From: Erwinia tasmaniensis Et1/99
Lineage (GTDB): Bacteria; Pseudomonadota; Gammaproteobacteria; Enterobacterales; Enterobacteriaceae
NCBI RefSeq assembly: GCF_000026185.1
Contig: NC_010694.1
Location: 1,798,001-1,862,000 of the forward strand
Length of the DNA: 64,000 nt
Direction of reading: 5' to 3'
Shown here: piece after piece, positions 29,935 to 40,662 of the stretch
Position numbering within the stretch: position 1 is the first letter of the stretch
Layout: every line of letters begins with the position of its first letter
Translations under genes and position numbers: made by a program
The notes under the pieces: model-generated
Database searches by the model: none
Seen by the model: only the letters and a program-made list of their open reading frames with translations
What the model was told of the DNA's origin: nothing

Positions 29935-30089
29935 CCCTCCAGGTTTCCCCGAGTGATGCTATACATATCTGCCACATTTGATATAGTTGTTATAGATATG
30001 TCTTTTCTTATTATTTTATTGCATTAGGCCGGTACTGAATCCTCCCTCCGGTTTCTCTTCGCCTTGCCCCACCCTGGATGGAATACTAA

Positions 30090-31064
<975 letters not shown>

Positions 31065-31428
31065 TAATCCACATAATAAGCAATGTTTTTATCGGGCCTG
31101 TTCAGGGCCCTTTTTTTTTAATTGAAGTTACCTATTAATCTAAACGGTAATATTGTGAATAAAATATTCTGCTAAATGAATCATTGATCACACCCTGTTT
31201 CCTTTTTATTTTTTAGATTAGATGTACGCGCTTTCTTTTAGCAGGTGTGCAGCCCAAATGAGAATTGCTTTCATTCGCATAAGTTATACTTTGAATTGAT
31301 TCTTCTTAAGCTTAAATAAATATTAACTGACATTTTAAAATTAAATAACTCTGGATTTTGCAGTGCTAAATGTTTAGGATTAATCCTGAAATTTCCATGC
31401 ATTCATTAACGAGGTGGTTGTCAACATT
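31065..31428 (+). other. cysB-ymiA intergenic region
   Basis: 364 AT-rich bases. They contain the cysB terminator (31094-31119) and the promoter region of ymiA. I see no further gene. Confidence 0.6.
31094..31119 (+). terminator. cysB terminator
   Basis: GGGCC / GGCCC stem with a 7-base loop and a run of nine T, 30 bases after cysB. Confidence 0.9.
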
Positions 31429-31587
31429 ATGGCTACAAGAGTCTCTGCCCAACCCGAATTCGGGGGTAAGGTTATCATTGCTAAGCGTTCAGGTAACGTG
31501 AAACGTAGAGCCTGGATAACCGTATTTGCTGCCAGCGCGCTGTTTTGGCTAGTGGTGGCGCTATCTGTTTGGTGTCTCTGGGAGTAA
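31429..31587 (+). CDS. ymiA: Small membrane protein YmiA
   Basis: A 52-residue single-span membrane protein. KRRAWITVFAASALFWLVVAL resembles the E. coli YmiA core (KRKAWLAVFLGSALFWVVVAL), and the position between cysB and acnA is the same. An N-terminal cytoplasmic part of about 27 residues precedes the membrane segment. The function is unknown. A weak GAGGTGG ribosome site lies about 12 bases upstream. Confidence 0.88.
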   Translation: MATRVSAQPEFGGKVIIAKRSGNVKRRAWITVFAASALFWLVVALSVWCLWE

Positions 31588-31589
31588 CT

Positions 31590-31763
31590 ATGTACGTCAC
31601 TCAGCGCCAGGCCGGAGAAGTCAGCATGTCACATGAAGGCTTCTGTCAAACGGTTAAAGAGAGTCACAATGACCCTCTGGTGAAAATCCCGTCATCATGG
31701 GATATCAGTAAATTGCAACGTAATTTTATACAGTCAATGCTCGAAGATAAAAACGCAAAATAA
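31590..31763 (+). CDS. yciX: Small protein in the position of YciX
   Basis: A 57-residue protein that starts 2 bases after the ymiA stop, with a GGGAG ribosome site inside the end of ymiA, so it is translationally coupled. The sequence is soluble-looking and charged (GEVSMSHEGFCQTVKES and LQRNFIQSMLEDKNAK). In E. coli, yciX occupies this place after ymiA; the name is given by synteny, and I could not compare the sequences. Confidence 0.7.
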   Translation: MYVTQRQAGEVSMSHEGFCQTVKESHNDPLVKIPSSWDISKLQRNFIQSMLEDKNAK

Positions 31764-32219
31764 CTAAGTACGTGACTATTTTCCCAGTAACCAGGTGAGT
31801 ACTATTTACAAATAGTTAAACTATTTCCTTTCTCCGGTGAAGTTATCTGGCTGTGATAGTTCAGCCGTTGATTAAGTAAGATGCCCGATCTGACTTTTCT
31901 TGTGTCACCAGTATGAAGAAAGATAATATTTCCTTAACACAAATAAATAGGGCAGCCGGCTGAAAACTTCAGTTTAGTTAGCTCGCAGCGTGCCTGGAGC
32001 GGAAGAAAAGCTCAAGCGTGCGCTTATGAGAATCACCCAAGCGTCATAATATTAACGCCTCGCCGTTCCCCACGGCGAGGCGTTTTTTTTATCTCTTTTT
32101 GTATCAGCCGTTATCTCATCGCGGTGCCGCTGAGGTGCGGCCTCCAGCTTGTGCTATGTTTATAGCTAACCCTGTGCTTTCTATGGTTATGTCAAATATA
32201 TAACAAGAATGGAGGAGCC
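31764..32219 (+). other. yciX-acnA intergenic region
   Basis: 456 bases with no protein-coding gene I can support. They contain a strong terminator at 32055-32090, about 290 bases after yciX. That distance leaves room for a transcript of its own (for example a small RNA from about 31950) ahead of the acnA promoter region. Confidence 0.5.
32055..32090 (+). terminator. Strong intrinsic terminator upstream of acnA
   Basis: Twelve-base arms ACGCCTCGCCGT / ACGGCGAGGCGT with a TCCCC loop and a run of eight T. Confidence 0.95.
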
Positions 32220-34901
32220 ATGCCGTTAACCCTACGACAACTCAGTCAGGATATACTGAACGTTAAACAACAGCAGTATCACTATTTTAGTCTTAGCAAG
32301 GCGGCCGCTGAACTGGGCGACATTTCGCGCTTGCCTAAATCACTGAAAGTGCTGCTGGAAAATCTACTGCGCTGGCAGGATGACGATTCCGTTACCACAG
32401 AAGATATTCGCGCCCTGGCGGCATGGTTAAAACATGGGCACGCTGATCGTGAAATTGCCTACCGCCCGGCCAGGGTGCTGATGCAAGACTTTACCGGCGT
32501 TCCGGCCGTAGTGGATTTGGCCGCCATGCGTGAGGCCGTACAGCGTCTGGGCGGCGATGTGGCAAAAGTGAACCCCTTATCGCCCGTTGACCTGGTGATA
32601 GACCATTCGGTGACGGTCGATCGTTTCGGTAACGATGACGCGTTTGAAGAAAACGTTCGCCTTGAAATGGAACGCAACCATGAACGCTATGCCTTCCTGC
32701 GGTGGGGACAAAAAGCCTTCAACCGCTTTAGCGTTGTTCCACCGGGAACCGGGATTTGCCATCAGGTCAATCTTGAATACCTCGGCCAGTCCGTCTGGCA
32801 TGAAACCCTCGATGATGGTGAGGTGGCATACCCAGATACGCTGGTCGGCACGGATTCGCATACCACGATGATCAATGCGCTTGGCGTGCTGGGCTGGGGT
32901 GTGGGGGGAATCGAAGCGGAAGCGGCCATGTTGGGGCAACCCGTATCAATGCTCATCCCGGACGTTGTGGGCTTCAAATTAAGCGGTAAGCTACAGGCCG
33001 GGATAACCGCGACTGACCTTGTGCTGACGGTGACCCAGATGTTGCGTCAGCACGGCGTGGTGGGCAAGTTTGTTGAATTCTATGGCGATGGCCTGGACGA
33101 CCTGCCGCTGGCTGACCGTGCGACCATTGCCAATATGGCACCTGAATACGGTGCTACCTGCGGTTTTTTCCCCGTCGATGACGTGACCTTAAGCTACATG
33201 GAACTCACAGGGCGCAGTCATGAGCAGGTGGCGCTGGTCGAAGCCTATGCCAGAGCACAAGGATTATGGCGTAACAGCGGCGATGAACCTGTCTTTACCA
33301 GCACGCTGGCGCTGGATATGAGCAGCGTAGAGTCGAGCGTGGCCGGGCCTAAGCGTCCACAGGACCGGGTATCATTGAGGGATGTTCCCGCCGCTTTCCT
33401 TGCCAGCAACGAGCTGGCGCTTAATCAGGCCCAAAAGCCGTGTAAAGCGGTTAGCTACCGGGACAGCCGTTCAGGCCAACAGTACCAACTGGAAGAGGGT
33501 GCCGTCGTTATTGCCGCGATCACCTCCTGTACGAATACCTCAAATCCCAGCGTGCTGATGGCGGCCGGGCTGTTGGCAAAAAAAGCCGTGATGCTGGGAT
33601 TGAAACCGAAGCCGTGGGTCAAGGCTTCACTTGCGCCGGGTTCTAAGGTGGTTTCCGGCTATTTAGCCAGCGCCGGCCTGACGCCCTACCTTGACAAGCT
33701 CGGCTTTAATCTGGTGGGTTATGGCTGCACCACCTGTATTGGTAATTCTGGCCCGTTGCCTGATGAAATCGAAAAGGCTATCAGACAGGGCGATCTGACG
33801 GTTGGAGCCGTGCTTTCCGGTAACCGTAATTTCGAAGGGCGAATTCATCCTTTTGTTAAAACCAACTGGCTGGCCTCGCCGCCGTTGGTGGTGGCTTACG
33901 CGCTGGCCGGGAACATGAAGCTTAATCTGGACAGTGACCCCATTGGTGACGATATTGACGGCAATGCTGTATATCTGAAAGATATCTGGCCAGGCCCGGC
34001 AGAAATTGCCGCGGCGGTGCAGCTGGTCTCCACCGACATGTTTCACAAAGAGTATGCTGAGGTGTTTGCCGGCACGCCAGAATGGCAGCAGATTGAGGTC
34101 CGTGAGGCGGCAACCTACAACTGGGATATCCACTCGACGTATATCCGCCTTTCACCCTTTTTTGACGGCATGGATAAAGAACCGCAGCCCGTGCCGGATA
34201 TCCTCAAGGCACGTGTTCTGGCCATACTCGGAGACTCCGTGACAACAGACCATATTTCGCCAGCCGGGAGTATTAAGGCAGACAGCCCTGCGGGGCGGTA
34301 TCTGCTGGAACGCGGCGTTGAGCGCGCGGATTTCAACTCCTATGGGTCAAGGCGCGGTAACCATGAGGTGATGATGCGCGGCACCTTTGCCAATATCAGG
34401 ATCCGCAATGAGATGGTTCCCGGCGTTGAGGGGGGGATCACGCGTTATATTCCAGGTAATGAACAGATGGCGATTTATGATGCGGCAATGCGCTATAAGC
34501 AGGCCGGTATCCCGCTGGTGGTCATTGCGGGTAAAGAGTACGGGTCGGGGTCCAGCCGTGACTGGGCGGCTAAAGGTCCGCGGTTGCAGGGGGTTCGCGT
34601 CGTTATCGCTGAATCTTTTGAGCGTATTCACCGTTCAAACCTGATCGGCATGGGAATATTACCGTTGGAGTTTCCAAAGGGCGTAACGCGCAAAACGTTA
34701 GGACTTACCGGAGATGAGCAGATAGACGTGGTAAATCTTAACCAGCTCAAGCCGGGTGGAACGGTATCCGTTACCGTGACAAGAGAGGACGGTAGCGCAG
34801 AGGTGCTGTCCGCTCATTGCCGTATCGACACCGGCAACGAGCTGAAGTATTACAAGAATGACGGCATTCTGCATTACGTTATCAGGAATATGCTGCGATA
34901 A
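32220..34901 (+). CDS. acnA: Aconitate hydratase A
   Basis: Iron-sulfur enzyme that interconverts citrate and isocitrate; AcnA is the stress/stationary-phase form in enterobacteria, and its apo form can bind mRNA. It has 893 residues. The cluster cysteines are in [11 protein letters not shown] and [12 protein letters not shown], with substrate residues in GTDSHTTM and the swivel-domain [17 protein letters not shown]. The start follows a GGAGGAG ribosome site. Confidence 0.98.
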   Translation: MPLTLRQLSQDILNVKQQQYHYFSLSKAAAELGDISRLPKSLKVLLENLLRWQDDDSVTTEDIRALAAWLKHGHADREIAYRPARVLMQDFTGVPAVVDLAAMREAVQRLGGDVAKVNPLSPVDLVIDHSVTVDRFGNDDAFEENVRLEMERNHERYAFLRWGQKAFNRFSVVPPGTGICHQVNLEYLGQSVWHETLDDGEVAYPDTLVGTDSHTTMINALGVLGWGVGGIEAEAAMLGQPVSMLIPDVVGFKLSGKLQAGITATDLVLTVTQMLRQHGVVGKFVEFYGDGLDDLPLADRATIANMAPEYGATCGFFPVDDVTLSYMELTGRSHEQVALVEAYARAQGLWRNSGDEPVFTSTLALDMSSVESSVAGPKRPQDRVSLRDVPAAFLASNELALNQAQKPCKAVSYRDSRSGQQYQLEEGAVVIAAITSCTNTSNPSVLMAAGLLAKKAVMLGLKPKPWVKASLAPGSKVVSGYLASAGLTPYLDKLGFNLVGYGCTTCIGNSGPLPDEIEKAIRQGDLTVGAVLSGNRNFEGRIHPFVKTNWLASPPLVVAYALAGNMKLNLDSDPIGDDIDGNAVYLKDIWPGPAEIAAAVQLVSTDMFHKEYAEVFAGTPEWQQIEVREAATYNWDIHSTYIRLSPFFDGMDKEPQPVPDILKARVLAILGDSVTTDHISPAGSIKADSPAGRYLLERGVERADFNSYGSRRGNHEVMMRGTFANIRIRNEMVPGVEGGITRYIPGNEQMAIYDAAMRYKQAGIPLVVIAGKEYGSGSSRDWAAKGPRLQGVRVVIAESFERIHRSNLIGMGILPLEFPKGVTRKTLGLTGDEQIDVVNLNQLKPGGTVSVTVTREDGSAEVLSAHCRIDTGNELKYYKNDGILHYVIRNMLR

Positions 34902-34975
34902 CCCGGTCCCGGTTGCGGCCACGCTGCAGGCAATAACTGGCCTGCCTCCTGCGTGGCCTCTGTCTGAATGGCCGA

Positions 34976-35566
34976 TTATTTACTCAACAGGTGGCCCAGT
35001 TTCGCTGCCTTGGTATCAAGATAATGTGCGTTACTGGGATTGCGCCCTACGATCAGCGGCACGCGTTCTACGATATTGATTCCGGCCTCGGTCAGGATCT
35101 CAACTTTACGCGGGTTGTTGGTCAGCAGACGAACTTCATTAACGCCCAGCAGTTTGAACATATCTGCACAGAGGGTGAAGTCACGCTCATCGGCGGCAAA
35201 GCCCAGTTGATGATTTGCCTCAACCGTATCGTAGCCTTTGTCCTGCAGTGCATAAGCTCTTATCTTGTTCAGCAGGCCGATATTGCGCCCTTCCTGACGA
35301 TGATAGAGCAGGATCCCGCGGCCCTGTTTCGCAATCTGCGTCAGCGCAGCCTCCAGCTGGAAGCCGCAGTCACAGCGCAGACTGAATAGCGCATCCCCCG
35401 TAAGGCACTCTGAATGAACGCGCGCCAGCACCGGCTCACTGCCAGAAATATCGCCGTAGACCAGTGCGACATGGTCCTGCCCGGTTGCAATCTCTTCAAA
35501 ACCAACCATGAGGAAATCTCCCCTGGGCGTGGGTAGATTGGCCTCAGCCACCCGTTTAAGTTGCAT
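34976..35566 (-). CDS. ribA: GTP cyclohydrolase II
   Basis: First step of riboflavin synthesis from GTP. It has 196 residues. The zinc-binding cysteines are Cys54, Cys65 and Cys67 in [17 protein letters not shown], followed by [13 protein letters not shown] and [10 protein letters not shown]. The start [18 protein letters not shown] matches E. coli; the frame extends 31 codons upstream without homology. It is divergent from pgpB. Confidence 0.97.
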   Translation of the reverse strand: MQLKRVAEANLPTPRGDFLMVGFEEIATGQDHVALVYGDISGSEPVLARVHSECLTGDALFSLRCDCGFQLEAALTQIAKQGRGILLYHRQEGRNIGLLNKIRAYALQDKGYDTVEANHQLGFAADERDFTLCADMFKLLGVNEVRLLTNNPRKVEILTEAGINIVERVPLIVGRNPSNAHYLDTKAAKLGHLLSK

Positions 35567-35792
35567 CTTAATCTCCAATAAAATTCTGGTGTTGCGCCGG
35601 CGTAAACGGCGTTTTGTCAACGATCCGGCGTAAACGATGCTACTATTTTGCCACAACATTTACGGCGTTGGGTAATACCCTGTAGCGATTGTTGTAATAC
35701 AGCACAATTATCAACACAACGACAGTTATGTTATTATTTTTAAAGATATTCTTATAACAAGCCCGTATATCGAGTCTCGACAAGGAATAAAA

Positions 35793-36551
35793 ATGACCGG
35801 AATCCTTAAACGCACAATCTCTGGTACGCTGTTATTACTGGTGATGCCGCTGGCCGTGATGCTGTCAGGCTGGCGATGGCAGCCGGTGGAAATGGGGTGG
35901 GGCCATAAAATAGTGTTCTGGTTTACCGAAACTGTCACCAGCCCCTGGGGGGCACTGACAAGCGTTATTCTTTGCGGGTGGTTTCTCTGGTGCATGCGCC
36001 TGAGCCTGAAATCCGCGGTGATTTTGCTGGCGATCATTACTCCGACGCTGCTTATCGGACAATATACCAAGAGTATGGTTAAGGATTACGTGCAGGAACC
36101 GCGTCCCTATGTGACGTGGCTCGGTGAAAATCAGGGTATCGATCAGCGGCAGTTCTATGCCGAAAAACGTTCACAACGTAGTGAAATTGTACGCGAAGCG
36201 GTAAGGGATAATAACCAAATCCCGGACTGGCTAAAGCAGCACTGGGCATTTGAAACCGGATTTTCCTTTCCTTCGGGGCATACCATGTTTGCCGCTACCT
36301 GGGCATTGCTGGGGATGGCGTTGCTCTGGCCGCGCCGTTGTTACACCAGCGTTGTGCTACTCATGGGCTGGGCAATGATGGTGATGGGAAGCCGTCTGCT
36401 GTTGGGTATGCACTGGCCGCGTGACCTCATTGTTTCCACGTTAATCAGTGGAGTACTGGTGACGCTGGCCGCGCTGATGGTACAGCGTTTTTGCGGCCCG
36501 CACTCCTCGTTACCACGAAAACATTGCGACCGCACCCGCGCCGAACGTTAA
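35793..36551 (+). CDS. pgpB: Phosphatidylglycerophosphatase B / undecaprenyl pyrophosphate phosphatase
   Basis: PAP2-family lipid phosphatase of the inner membrane, 252 residues, with six membrane segments. The three phosphatase motifs are KDYVQEPRP, FPSGHTMFA and SRLLLGMHWPRDLI, with catalytic His in the second and third. It recycles undecaprenyl pyrophosphate and dephosphorylates PGP. Confidence 0.95.
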   Translation: MTGILKRTISGTLLLLVMPLAVMLSGWRWQPVEMGWGHKIVFWFTETVTSPWGALTSVILCGWFLWCMRLSLKSAVILLAIITPTLLIGQYTKSMVKDYVQEPRPYVTWLGENQGIDQRQFYAEKRSQRSEIVREAVRDNNQIPDWLKQHWAFETGFSFPSGHTMFAATWALLGMALLWPRRCYTSVVLLMGWAMMVMGSRLLLGMHWPRDLIVSTLISGVLVTLAALMVQRFCGPHSSLPRKHCDRTRAER

Positions 36552-36733
36552 GATTACCGATTGTAAAGTGGTTCTTCGGCCCCATATCGTGTGTTTGCCT
36601 TGAAGTCAGGCGGGTACCGTCGCTGCAAACCGTGAAATAGCTCGCGTGCTGCAGCTGATGCACATCCAGGCAAGCATCTAAGCGATTTTTTTGGCATAAT
36701 TCATCTGGTTAACTCCAGCTTAAGGGATGAACA

Positions 36734-37042
36734 GTGAAATACTTGCTTATTTTTTTAGTCGTTCTGGTCATTTTTGTCATTTCCGTCACCCTGGGCGCGC
36801 ATAACGATCGGGTCGTGACGTTTAATTATCTGCTGGCGCAGGGAGAGTTCAGCATTTCGACACTGCTGGCATCATTGTTCGCCGTGGGCTTTTTGCTGGG
36901 GTGGGCTATCTGCGGGCTGTTCTGGCTGCGGGTGCGCATTTCGTTGTCTCATGCGCAACGTAAAGTTAAGCGCTTACAGCATCAGCTGGGGCAGACAGAT
37001 ACCAATGTGACAACGTCACAGAAATCTGTCGCTAAGGAATAA
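36734..37042 (+). CDS. lapA: Lipopolysaccharide assembly protein A
   Basis: A 102-residue inner-membrane protein (formerly YciS) with two membrane segments (about 3-22 and 42-66) and a cytoplasmic coiled tail (AQRKVKRLQHQLGQ). It is coupled to lapB, 6 bases downstream, and acts with LapB in controlling LpxC degradation and LPS assembly. Confidence 0.95.
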   Translation: MKYLLIFLVVLVIFVISVTLGAHNDRVVTFNYLLAQGEFSISTLLASLFAVGFLLGWAICGLFWLRVRISLSHAQRKVKRLQHQLGQTDTNVTTSQKSVAKE

Positions 37043-37048
37043 CCGCAT

Positions 37049-38218
37049 ATGTTGGAATTGCTGTTCCTGTTACTTCCCGTTGCCGCCGCCTATGGCTGGT
37101 ACATGGGGCGCAGAAGTGCACAACAGAACAAGCAACAGGAAGCGAACCGCCTGTCGCGTGACTACGTGGCGGGCGTGAACTTTCTGCTTTCTAATCAACA
37201 GGACAAAGCCGTCGATCTGTTTCTGGATATGCTGAAAGAAGACAGCGGCACCGTTGAAGCCCATCTGACCCTCGGCAATCTGTTCCGCTCCCGTGGTGAA
37301 GTCGACCGCGCGATCCGCATACATCAGGCCCTGATGGAAAGCGCTTCTCTGACCTATGACCAGCGGCTGCTGGCGGTACAGCAGCTCGGGCGCGACTATA
37401 TGGCTGCCGGGTTTTACGATCGTGCAGAACAGATGTTTGGTCAACTGGTCGACGAAACTGATTTTCGCGTCGGCGCCTTGCAGCAACTGTTAATTATCCA
37501 CCAGGCGACCAGCGACTGGCTCAACGCAATAGAAACCGCCGAGCGTCTGGTCAAACTCGGGAAAGATCGTCTGAAGATGGAAATCGCGCACTTTTACTGT
37601 GAGCTGGCGCTGCAGGCAATGGGCAGTGACGACCTGGAAAGGGCGATGGGCCTGCTTAAAAAAGGTGAGTCGGCGGACAAAAATAGCGCGCGTGTCTCGA
37701 TTATGATGGGCCGCATTTATATGGCCAAAGCTGAATACGCGAAGGCGGTGCAGCATCTACAGCGGGTGATAGAGCAGGATAAACAACTGGTCAGTGAAAC
37801 CCTCGAGATGCTGGAGTGTTGCTATCAGCATTTGCATGGCTCGCCAGAATGGGTTAGCTATCTTGAACGCTGCGTTGAAGAAGACACGGGTGCCGCTGCC
37901 GAGCTTTATCTTGCTGACATCATCGACCGCCAGCAGGGGGCAGAGGCGGCACAGACGTATATCACGCGTCAGCTGCAGGGTCACCCAACCATGCGTGTTT
38001 TCCATCGCCTGATGGATTTCAATCTGCAGGAAGCGGAGGATGGGCGTGCAAAAGAGAGTCTGGTGGTACTGCGCGATATGGTGGGCGAACAAATTCGCAC
38101 CAAGCCACGCTATCGCTGCCATAAATGTGGCTTTACCGCCCATGCGCTTTACTGGCACTGTCCTTCATGCCGCGCCTGGTCTTCCGTGAAGCCAATACGT
38201 GGACTTGACGGACAATAG
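37049..38218 (+). CDS. lapB: Lipopolysaccharide assembly protein B
   Basis: Formerly YciM: promotes FtsH-dependent degradation of LpxC, tuning LPS synthesis. It has 389 residues, with an N-terminal membrane anchor (MLELLFLLLPVAAAYGWYMG), TPR-type helical repeats through the middle and a C-terminal rubredoxin-like zinc site formed by CHKCGF and CPSCRAW. Confidence 0.96.
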   Translation: MLELLFLLLPVAAAYGWYMGRRSAQQNKQQEANRLSRDYVAGVNFLLSNQQDKAVDLFLDMLKEDSGTVEAHLTLGNLFRSRGEVDRAIRIHQALMESASLTYDQRLLAVQQLGRDYMAAGFYDRAEQMFGQLVDETDFRVGALQQLLIIHQATSDWLNAIETAERLVKLGKDRLKMEIAHFYCELALQAMGSDDLERAMGLLKKGESADKNSARVSIMMGRIYMAKAEYAKAVQHLQRVIEQDKQLVSETLEMLECCYQHLHGSPEWVSYLERCVEEDTGAAAELYLADIIDRQQGAEAAQTYITRQLQGHPTMRVFHRLMDFNLQEAEDGRAKESLVVLRDMVGEQIRTKPRYRCHKCGFTAHALYWHCPSCRAWSSVKPIRGLDGQ

Positions 38219-38441
38219 TCTGGCGCAATCGACCAGACTAAATGCGCTACTTTAGTTACAACATACTAGTGATTGGAATGGGTGTTCCCATCGACAACGG
38301 CATATGTGTTTGAAAACAGATTAAGCAACAATACAGGGCAAGACAGGAGGGATTATTCTGTGAATTTTGCACCTGGCCGGGTAAAATGCAGGCCGTTTAT
38401 CGTTTGCGCCTTGTGGTGCTTCATCTAAAGAGGGCCTTTTA

Positions 38442-39158
38442 ATGCATTCACCTCAGGTTACCGATTCACCGATCGTAGTCGCACTGGATTATGCCGATCT
38501 CAATCGCGCATTAGCCTTTGTCGATCGGATCGAGCCCGGCAGTTGCCGTCTTAAGGTCGGCAAAGAGATGTTTACCCTGTTTGGCCCGCAGCTGGTGCGC
38601 GACCTTCAGCAGCGCGGTTTTGAGATATTCCTCGACCTCAAGTTTCACGATATTCCTAATACAACGGCGCACGCGGTTGCGGCAGCTGCCGATCTCGGCG
38701 TGTGGATGGTCAACGTCCATGCCAGCGGCGGGGCGCGCATGATGAGCGCCGCACGCGATGCGCTGTTGCCTTTTGGCAAGGATGCGCCGCTATTGATCGC
38801 CGTAACGGTTCTGACCAGTATGGATGCCAGCGATTTACAAGGGCTCGGGATTGAGCTGACGCCTGCGGAACACGCGGAACGCCTGGCACGTCTGACTCAA
38901 GAGTGTGGGCTGAATGGTGTTGTCTGCTCGGCGCACGAAGCCAGCCGCTTTAAGCAGGTGCTGGGATCGGACTTCCGGCTGGTCACTCCGGGTATTCGGC
39001 CAGCGGGCAGTGACGCAGGCGATCAGCGGCGTATCATGACGCCACGGCAGGCGCAGCAGGCCGGGGTGGATTATATGGTGATCGGCCGTCCCATTACCCA
39101 ATCTGACGATCCGGCGGCGACCCTCCACGCCATCCTTGATTCTCTACAGGGGGCATGA
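38442..39158 (+). CDS. pyrF: Orotidine 5'-phosphate decarboxylase
   Basis: Last step of UMP synthesis. The 238-residue TIM barrel has the catalytic Asp65-Lys67-Asp70 cluster in [12 protein letters not shown], and the phosphate loop [11 protein letters not shown] with GRPIT near the C-terminus. Its stop overlaps the start of yciH. Confidence 0.97.
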   Translation: MHSPQVTDSPIVVALDYADLNRALAFVDRIEPGSCRLKVGKEMFTLFGPQLVRDLQQRGFEIFLDLKFHDIPNTTAHAVAAAADLGVWMVNVHASGGARMMSAARDALLPFGKDAPLLIAVTVLTSMDASDLQGLGIELTPAEHAERLARLTQECGLNGVVCSAHEASRFKQVLGSDFRLVTPGIRPAGSDAGDQRRIMTPRQAQQAGVDYMVIGRPITQSDDPAATLHAILDSLQGA

Positions 39159-39484
39159 TGGCCGATCAAAACAGTCGTCTGGTCTATTCCACCGATACCG
39201 GACGTATTCATGAACCTGAAACGGTCATTCAACGGCCTAAAGGTGATGGGATTGTACGTATCCAGCGCCAGACCAGCGGTCGCAAAGGAAAAGGTGTCTG
39301 CCTGGTCAGCGGTATCGACCTTGATGATGCAGAACTGAATAAATTGGCTGCCGAGTTAAAGAAGAAGTGCGGCTGTGGTGGCGCGGTAAAAGAGGGCATT
39401 ATTGAAATTCAGGGCGACAAACGCGACCTGCTGAAAACTCTGTTAGAGGGCAAAGGTTTCAAGGTGAAGCTGTCCGGAGGGTAA
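39158..39484 (+). CDS. yciH: SUI1/eIF1 family translation factor YciH
   Basis: A 108-residue bacterial eIF1 homologue that influences start-codon fidelity and acts under stress. The conserved segments are KGDGIVRIQRQTSGRKGKGV and KKKCGCGGAVKEGIIEIQG. The second of two adjacent ATGs is preferred by alignment with E. coli (MSDSNSRLVYSTETG). It overlaps the pyrF stop. Confidence 0.95.
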   Translation: MADQNSRLVYSTDTGRIHEPETVIQRPKGDGIVRIQRQTSGRKGKGVCLVSGIDLDDAELNKLAAELKKKCGCGGAVKEGIIEIQGDKRDLLKTLLEGKGFKVKLSGG

Positions 39485-39568
39485 TATGTAGTGATGTAAT
39501 AACCATTGATGATGGTATAAATGGAACGCACCTGCAGTCGAACATATAATTTATAAGGAAAGTAAGTT

Positions 39569-39700
39569 ATGTATAAGGCGCTGTTACTGTCACTGACAAT
39601 GGTTTTTTCGTGTACTTACTCTATTACGGCGAATGCAGTTATCATCTGTTTTCCAAGCGGTATTTGTCTCGATATAGGAGACATTGGAATCCACCCATGA
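39569..39700 (+). CDS. Tiny putative secreted peptide
   Basis: A 43-residue frame with a clear signal peptide: MYKA, hydrophobic core LLLSLTMVFSC, and a predicted cut after SITANA. It leaves a mature peptide of about 20 residues, VIICFPSGICLDIGDIGIHP, with two cysteines. AAGGAAAG is well placed before the ATG, and a perfect TATAAT (39545-39550) with TGGAAC 17 bases upstream gives it its own promoter. I recognise no family. It is the only feature I support in the 324 bases between yciH and osmB. Confidence 0.6.
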   Translation: MYKALLLSLTMVFSCTYSITANAVIICFPSGICLDIGDIGIHP

Positions 39701-39808
39701 TGGACTAAATCGGGGCATCCGCTTGTGCCCCGAACTTAAAAACCTCGGACTTCAGCCGCAACGGCAGCTTTTGCCCAATCGGTAAGAGCATCAAACCTTA
39801 TTTCCCCC

Positions 39809-40030
39809 TTATTGCTGATGAACCTGATGACCAATAATGCCACCCACGGCCGCGCCGCCAAGGGTTCCCAGACCGCTTCCGTTTGTCAGGATAGAACCGC
39901 CAATGGCACCCGCACCGGCTCCAATCGCCGTGTTACGATCGCGCTTAGACCAGTTTGAGCATGCCCCCAGGGAAATGATTAAAACTGCTGCCAATGTGAC
40001 GGTGGTTAGACGTTTTGCGGTAAATAACAT
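39809..40030 (-). CDS. osmB: Osmotically inducible lipoprotein OsmB
   Basis: A 73-residue outer-membrane lipoprotein with lipobox LGAC (Cys24), followed by SNWSKRDRNTAIGAGAGAIGG and a glycine-zipper-like LGTLGGAAVGGIIGHQVHQQ, closely matching E. coli OsmB. The start was taken at 40030 (MLFTAKRL); an upstream in-frame ATG adds six residues. Confidence 0.94.
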   Translation of the reverse strand: MLFTAKRLTTVTLAAVLIISLGACSNWSKRDRNTAIGAGAGAIGGSILTNGSGLGTLGGAAVGGIIGHQVHQQ

Positions 40031-40149
40031 AACTATTCCTCCTGGCAATGATGAACCTCTATTTCAGTATAGAATACGCGCTGCCTGGCCGATCCTCACG
40101 ACGTCATTCTTTAGTGATCTTTGTCACTGAACGTAAAAAGTAGCTTCAA

Positions 40150-40186
40150 GGAGGCTGACGTTCAGTGGAACAAAACTCACGTTAAA
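40150..40186 (+). repeat. Tn3-like terminal inverted repeat, left
   Basis: GGAGGCTGACGTTCAGTGGA, then ACAAAACTCACGTTAAA. It matches the Tn3 end (GGGGTCTGACGCTCAGTGGA...ACTCACGTTAAG) at about 33 of 38 positions, allowing one deleted base. Confidence 0.75.
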
Positions 40187-40600
40187 AACGTTTTCTGCTT
40201 TTGACACCTCTTTTACTGGTCACTGTTGTTTTTGGTTACCAGTTCTGTCAGCGAGAAAGAATAATGGGCGGATATATTGATATGTCCTTGGCAATGCGGG
40301 AGAGAGGCGTGCGATATCTTCATCAGTCAATATTTCATCCTGTGGCCGGAGATGACCCAGGGCTGCCTGCCCATAACACGATGGCGTGAGTGATCAGAAC
40401 CAGAGCATCAAATTGACCCACCTGACCATCGATATATCGCTTTTTTGTCTCACCTTTATAACCGTGACAGATGGCTCTGGTCACTGCATGGCGGCTTTCT
40501 CCCCGACAAGTGGAGACAGTATCAGCAGAAGTAGCGCGGGGAGAAAAGACGCTTTCGTAAACGAGGTGTCATGCCTATTTCTCCATAATGTGGGATGCAG

Positions 40601-40624
40601 AAAATCCGGGCGAGTCACGCCCGG
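40601..40624 (-). terminator. Terminator of the dehydratase operon
   Basis: On the minus strand, CCGGGCG-TGACT-CGCCCGG followed by ATTTT, about 40 bases after the dehydratase gene. Confidence 0.8.
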
Positions 40625-40662
40625 TTCCGGTTATCCTTGATGTCAGTCTGCGTGAAGAAGGG

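Larger units (their letters stand above)
40031..40662 (+). other. osmB to dehydratase gap, 632 bases
   Basis: Holds the osmB promoter side, a left Tn3-like terminal repeat (40150-40186) and the terminator at 40601-40624. Two short open frames (from 40201 and 40386) have no ribosome sites or recognisable content. Confidence 0.5.

Noticed and set aside
40201..40640. Two short frames between osmB and the dehydratase operon
   Set aside because: Neither has a ribosome site, and I recognise nothing in them. The second runs into the dehydratase-operon terminator.
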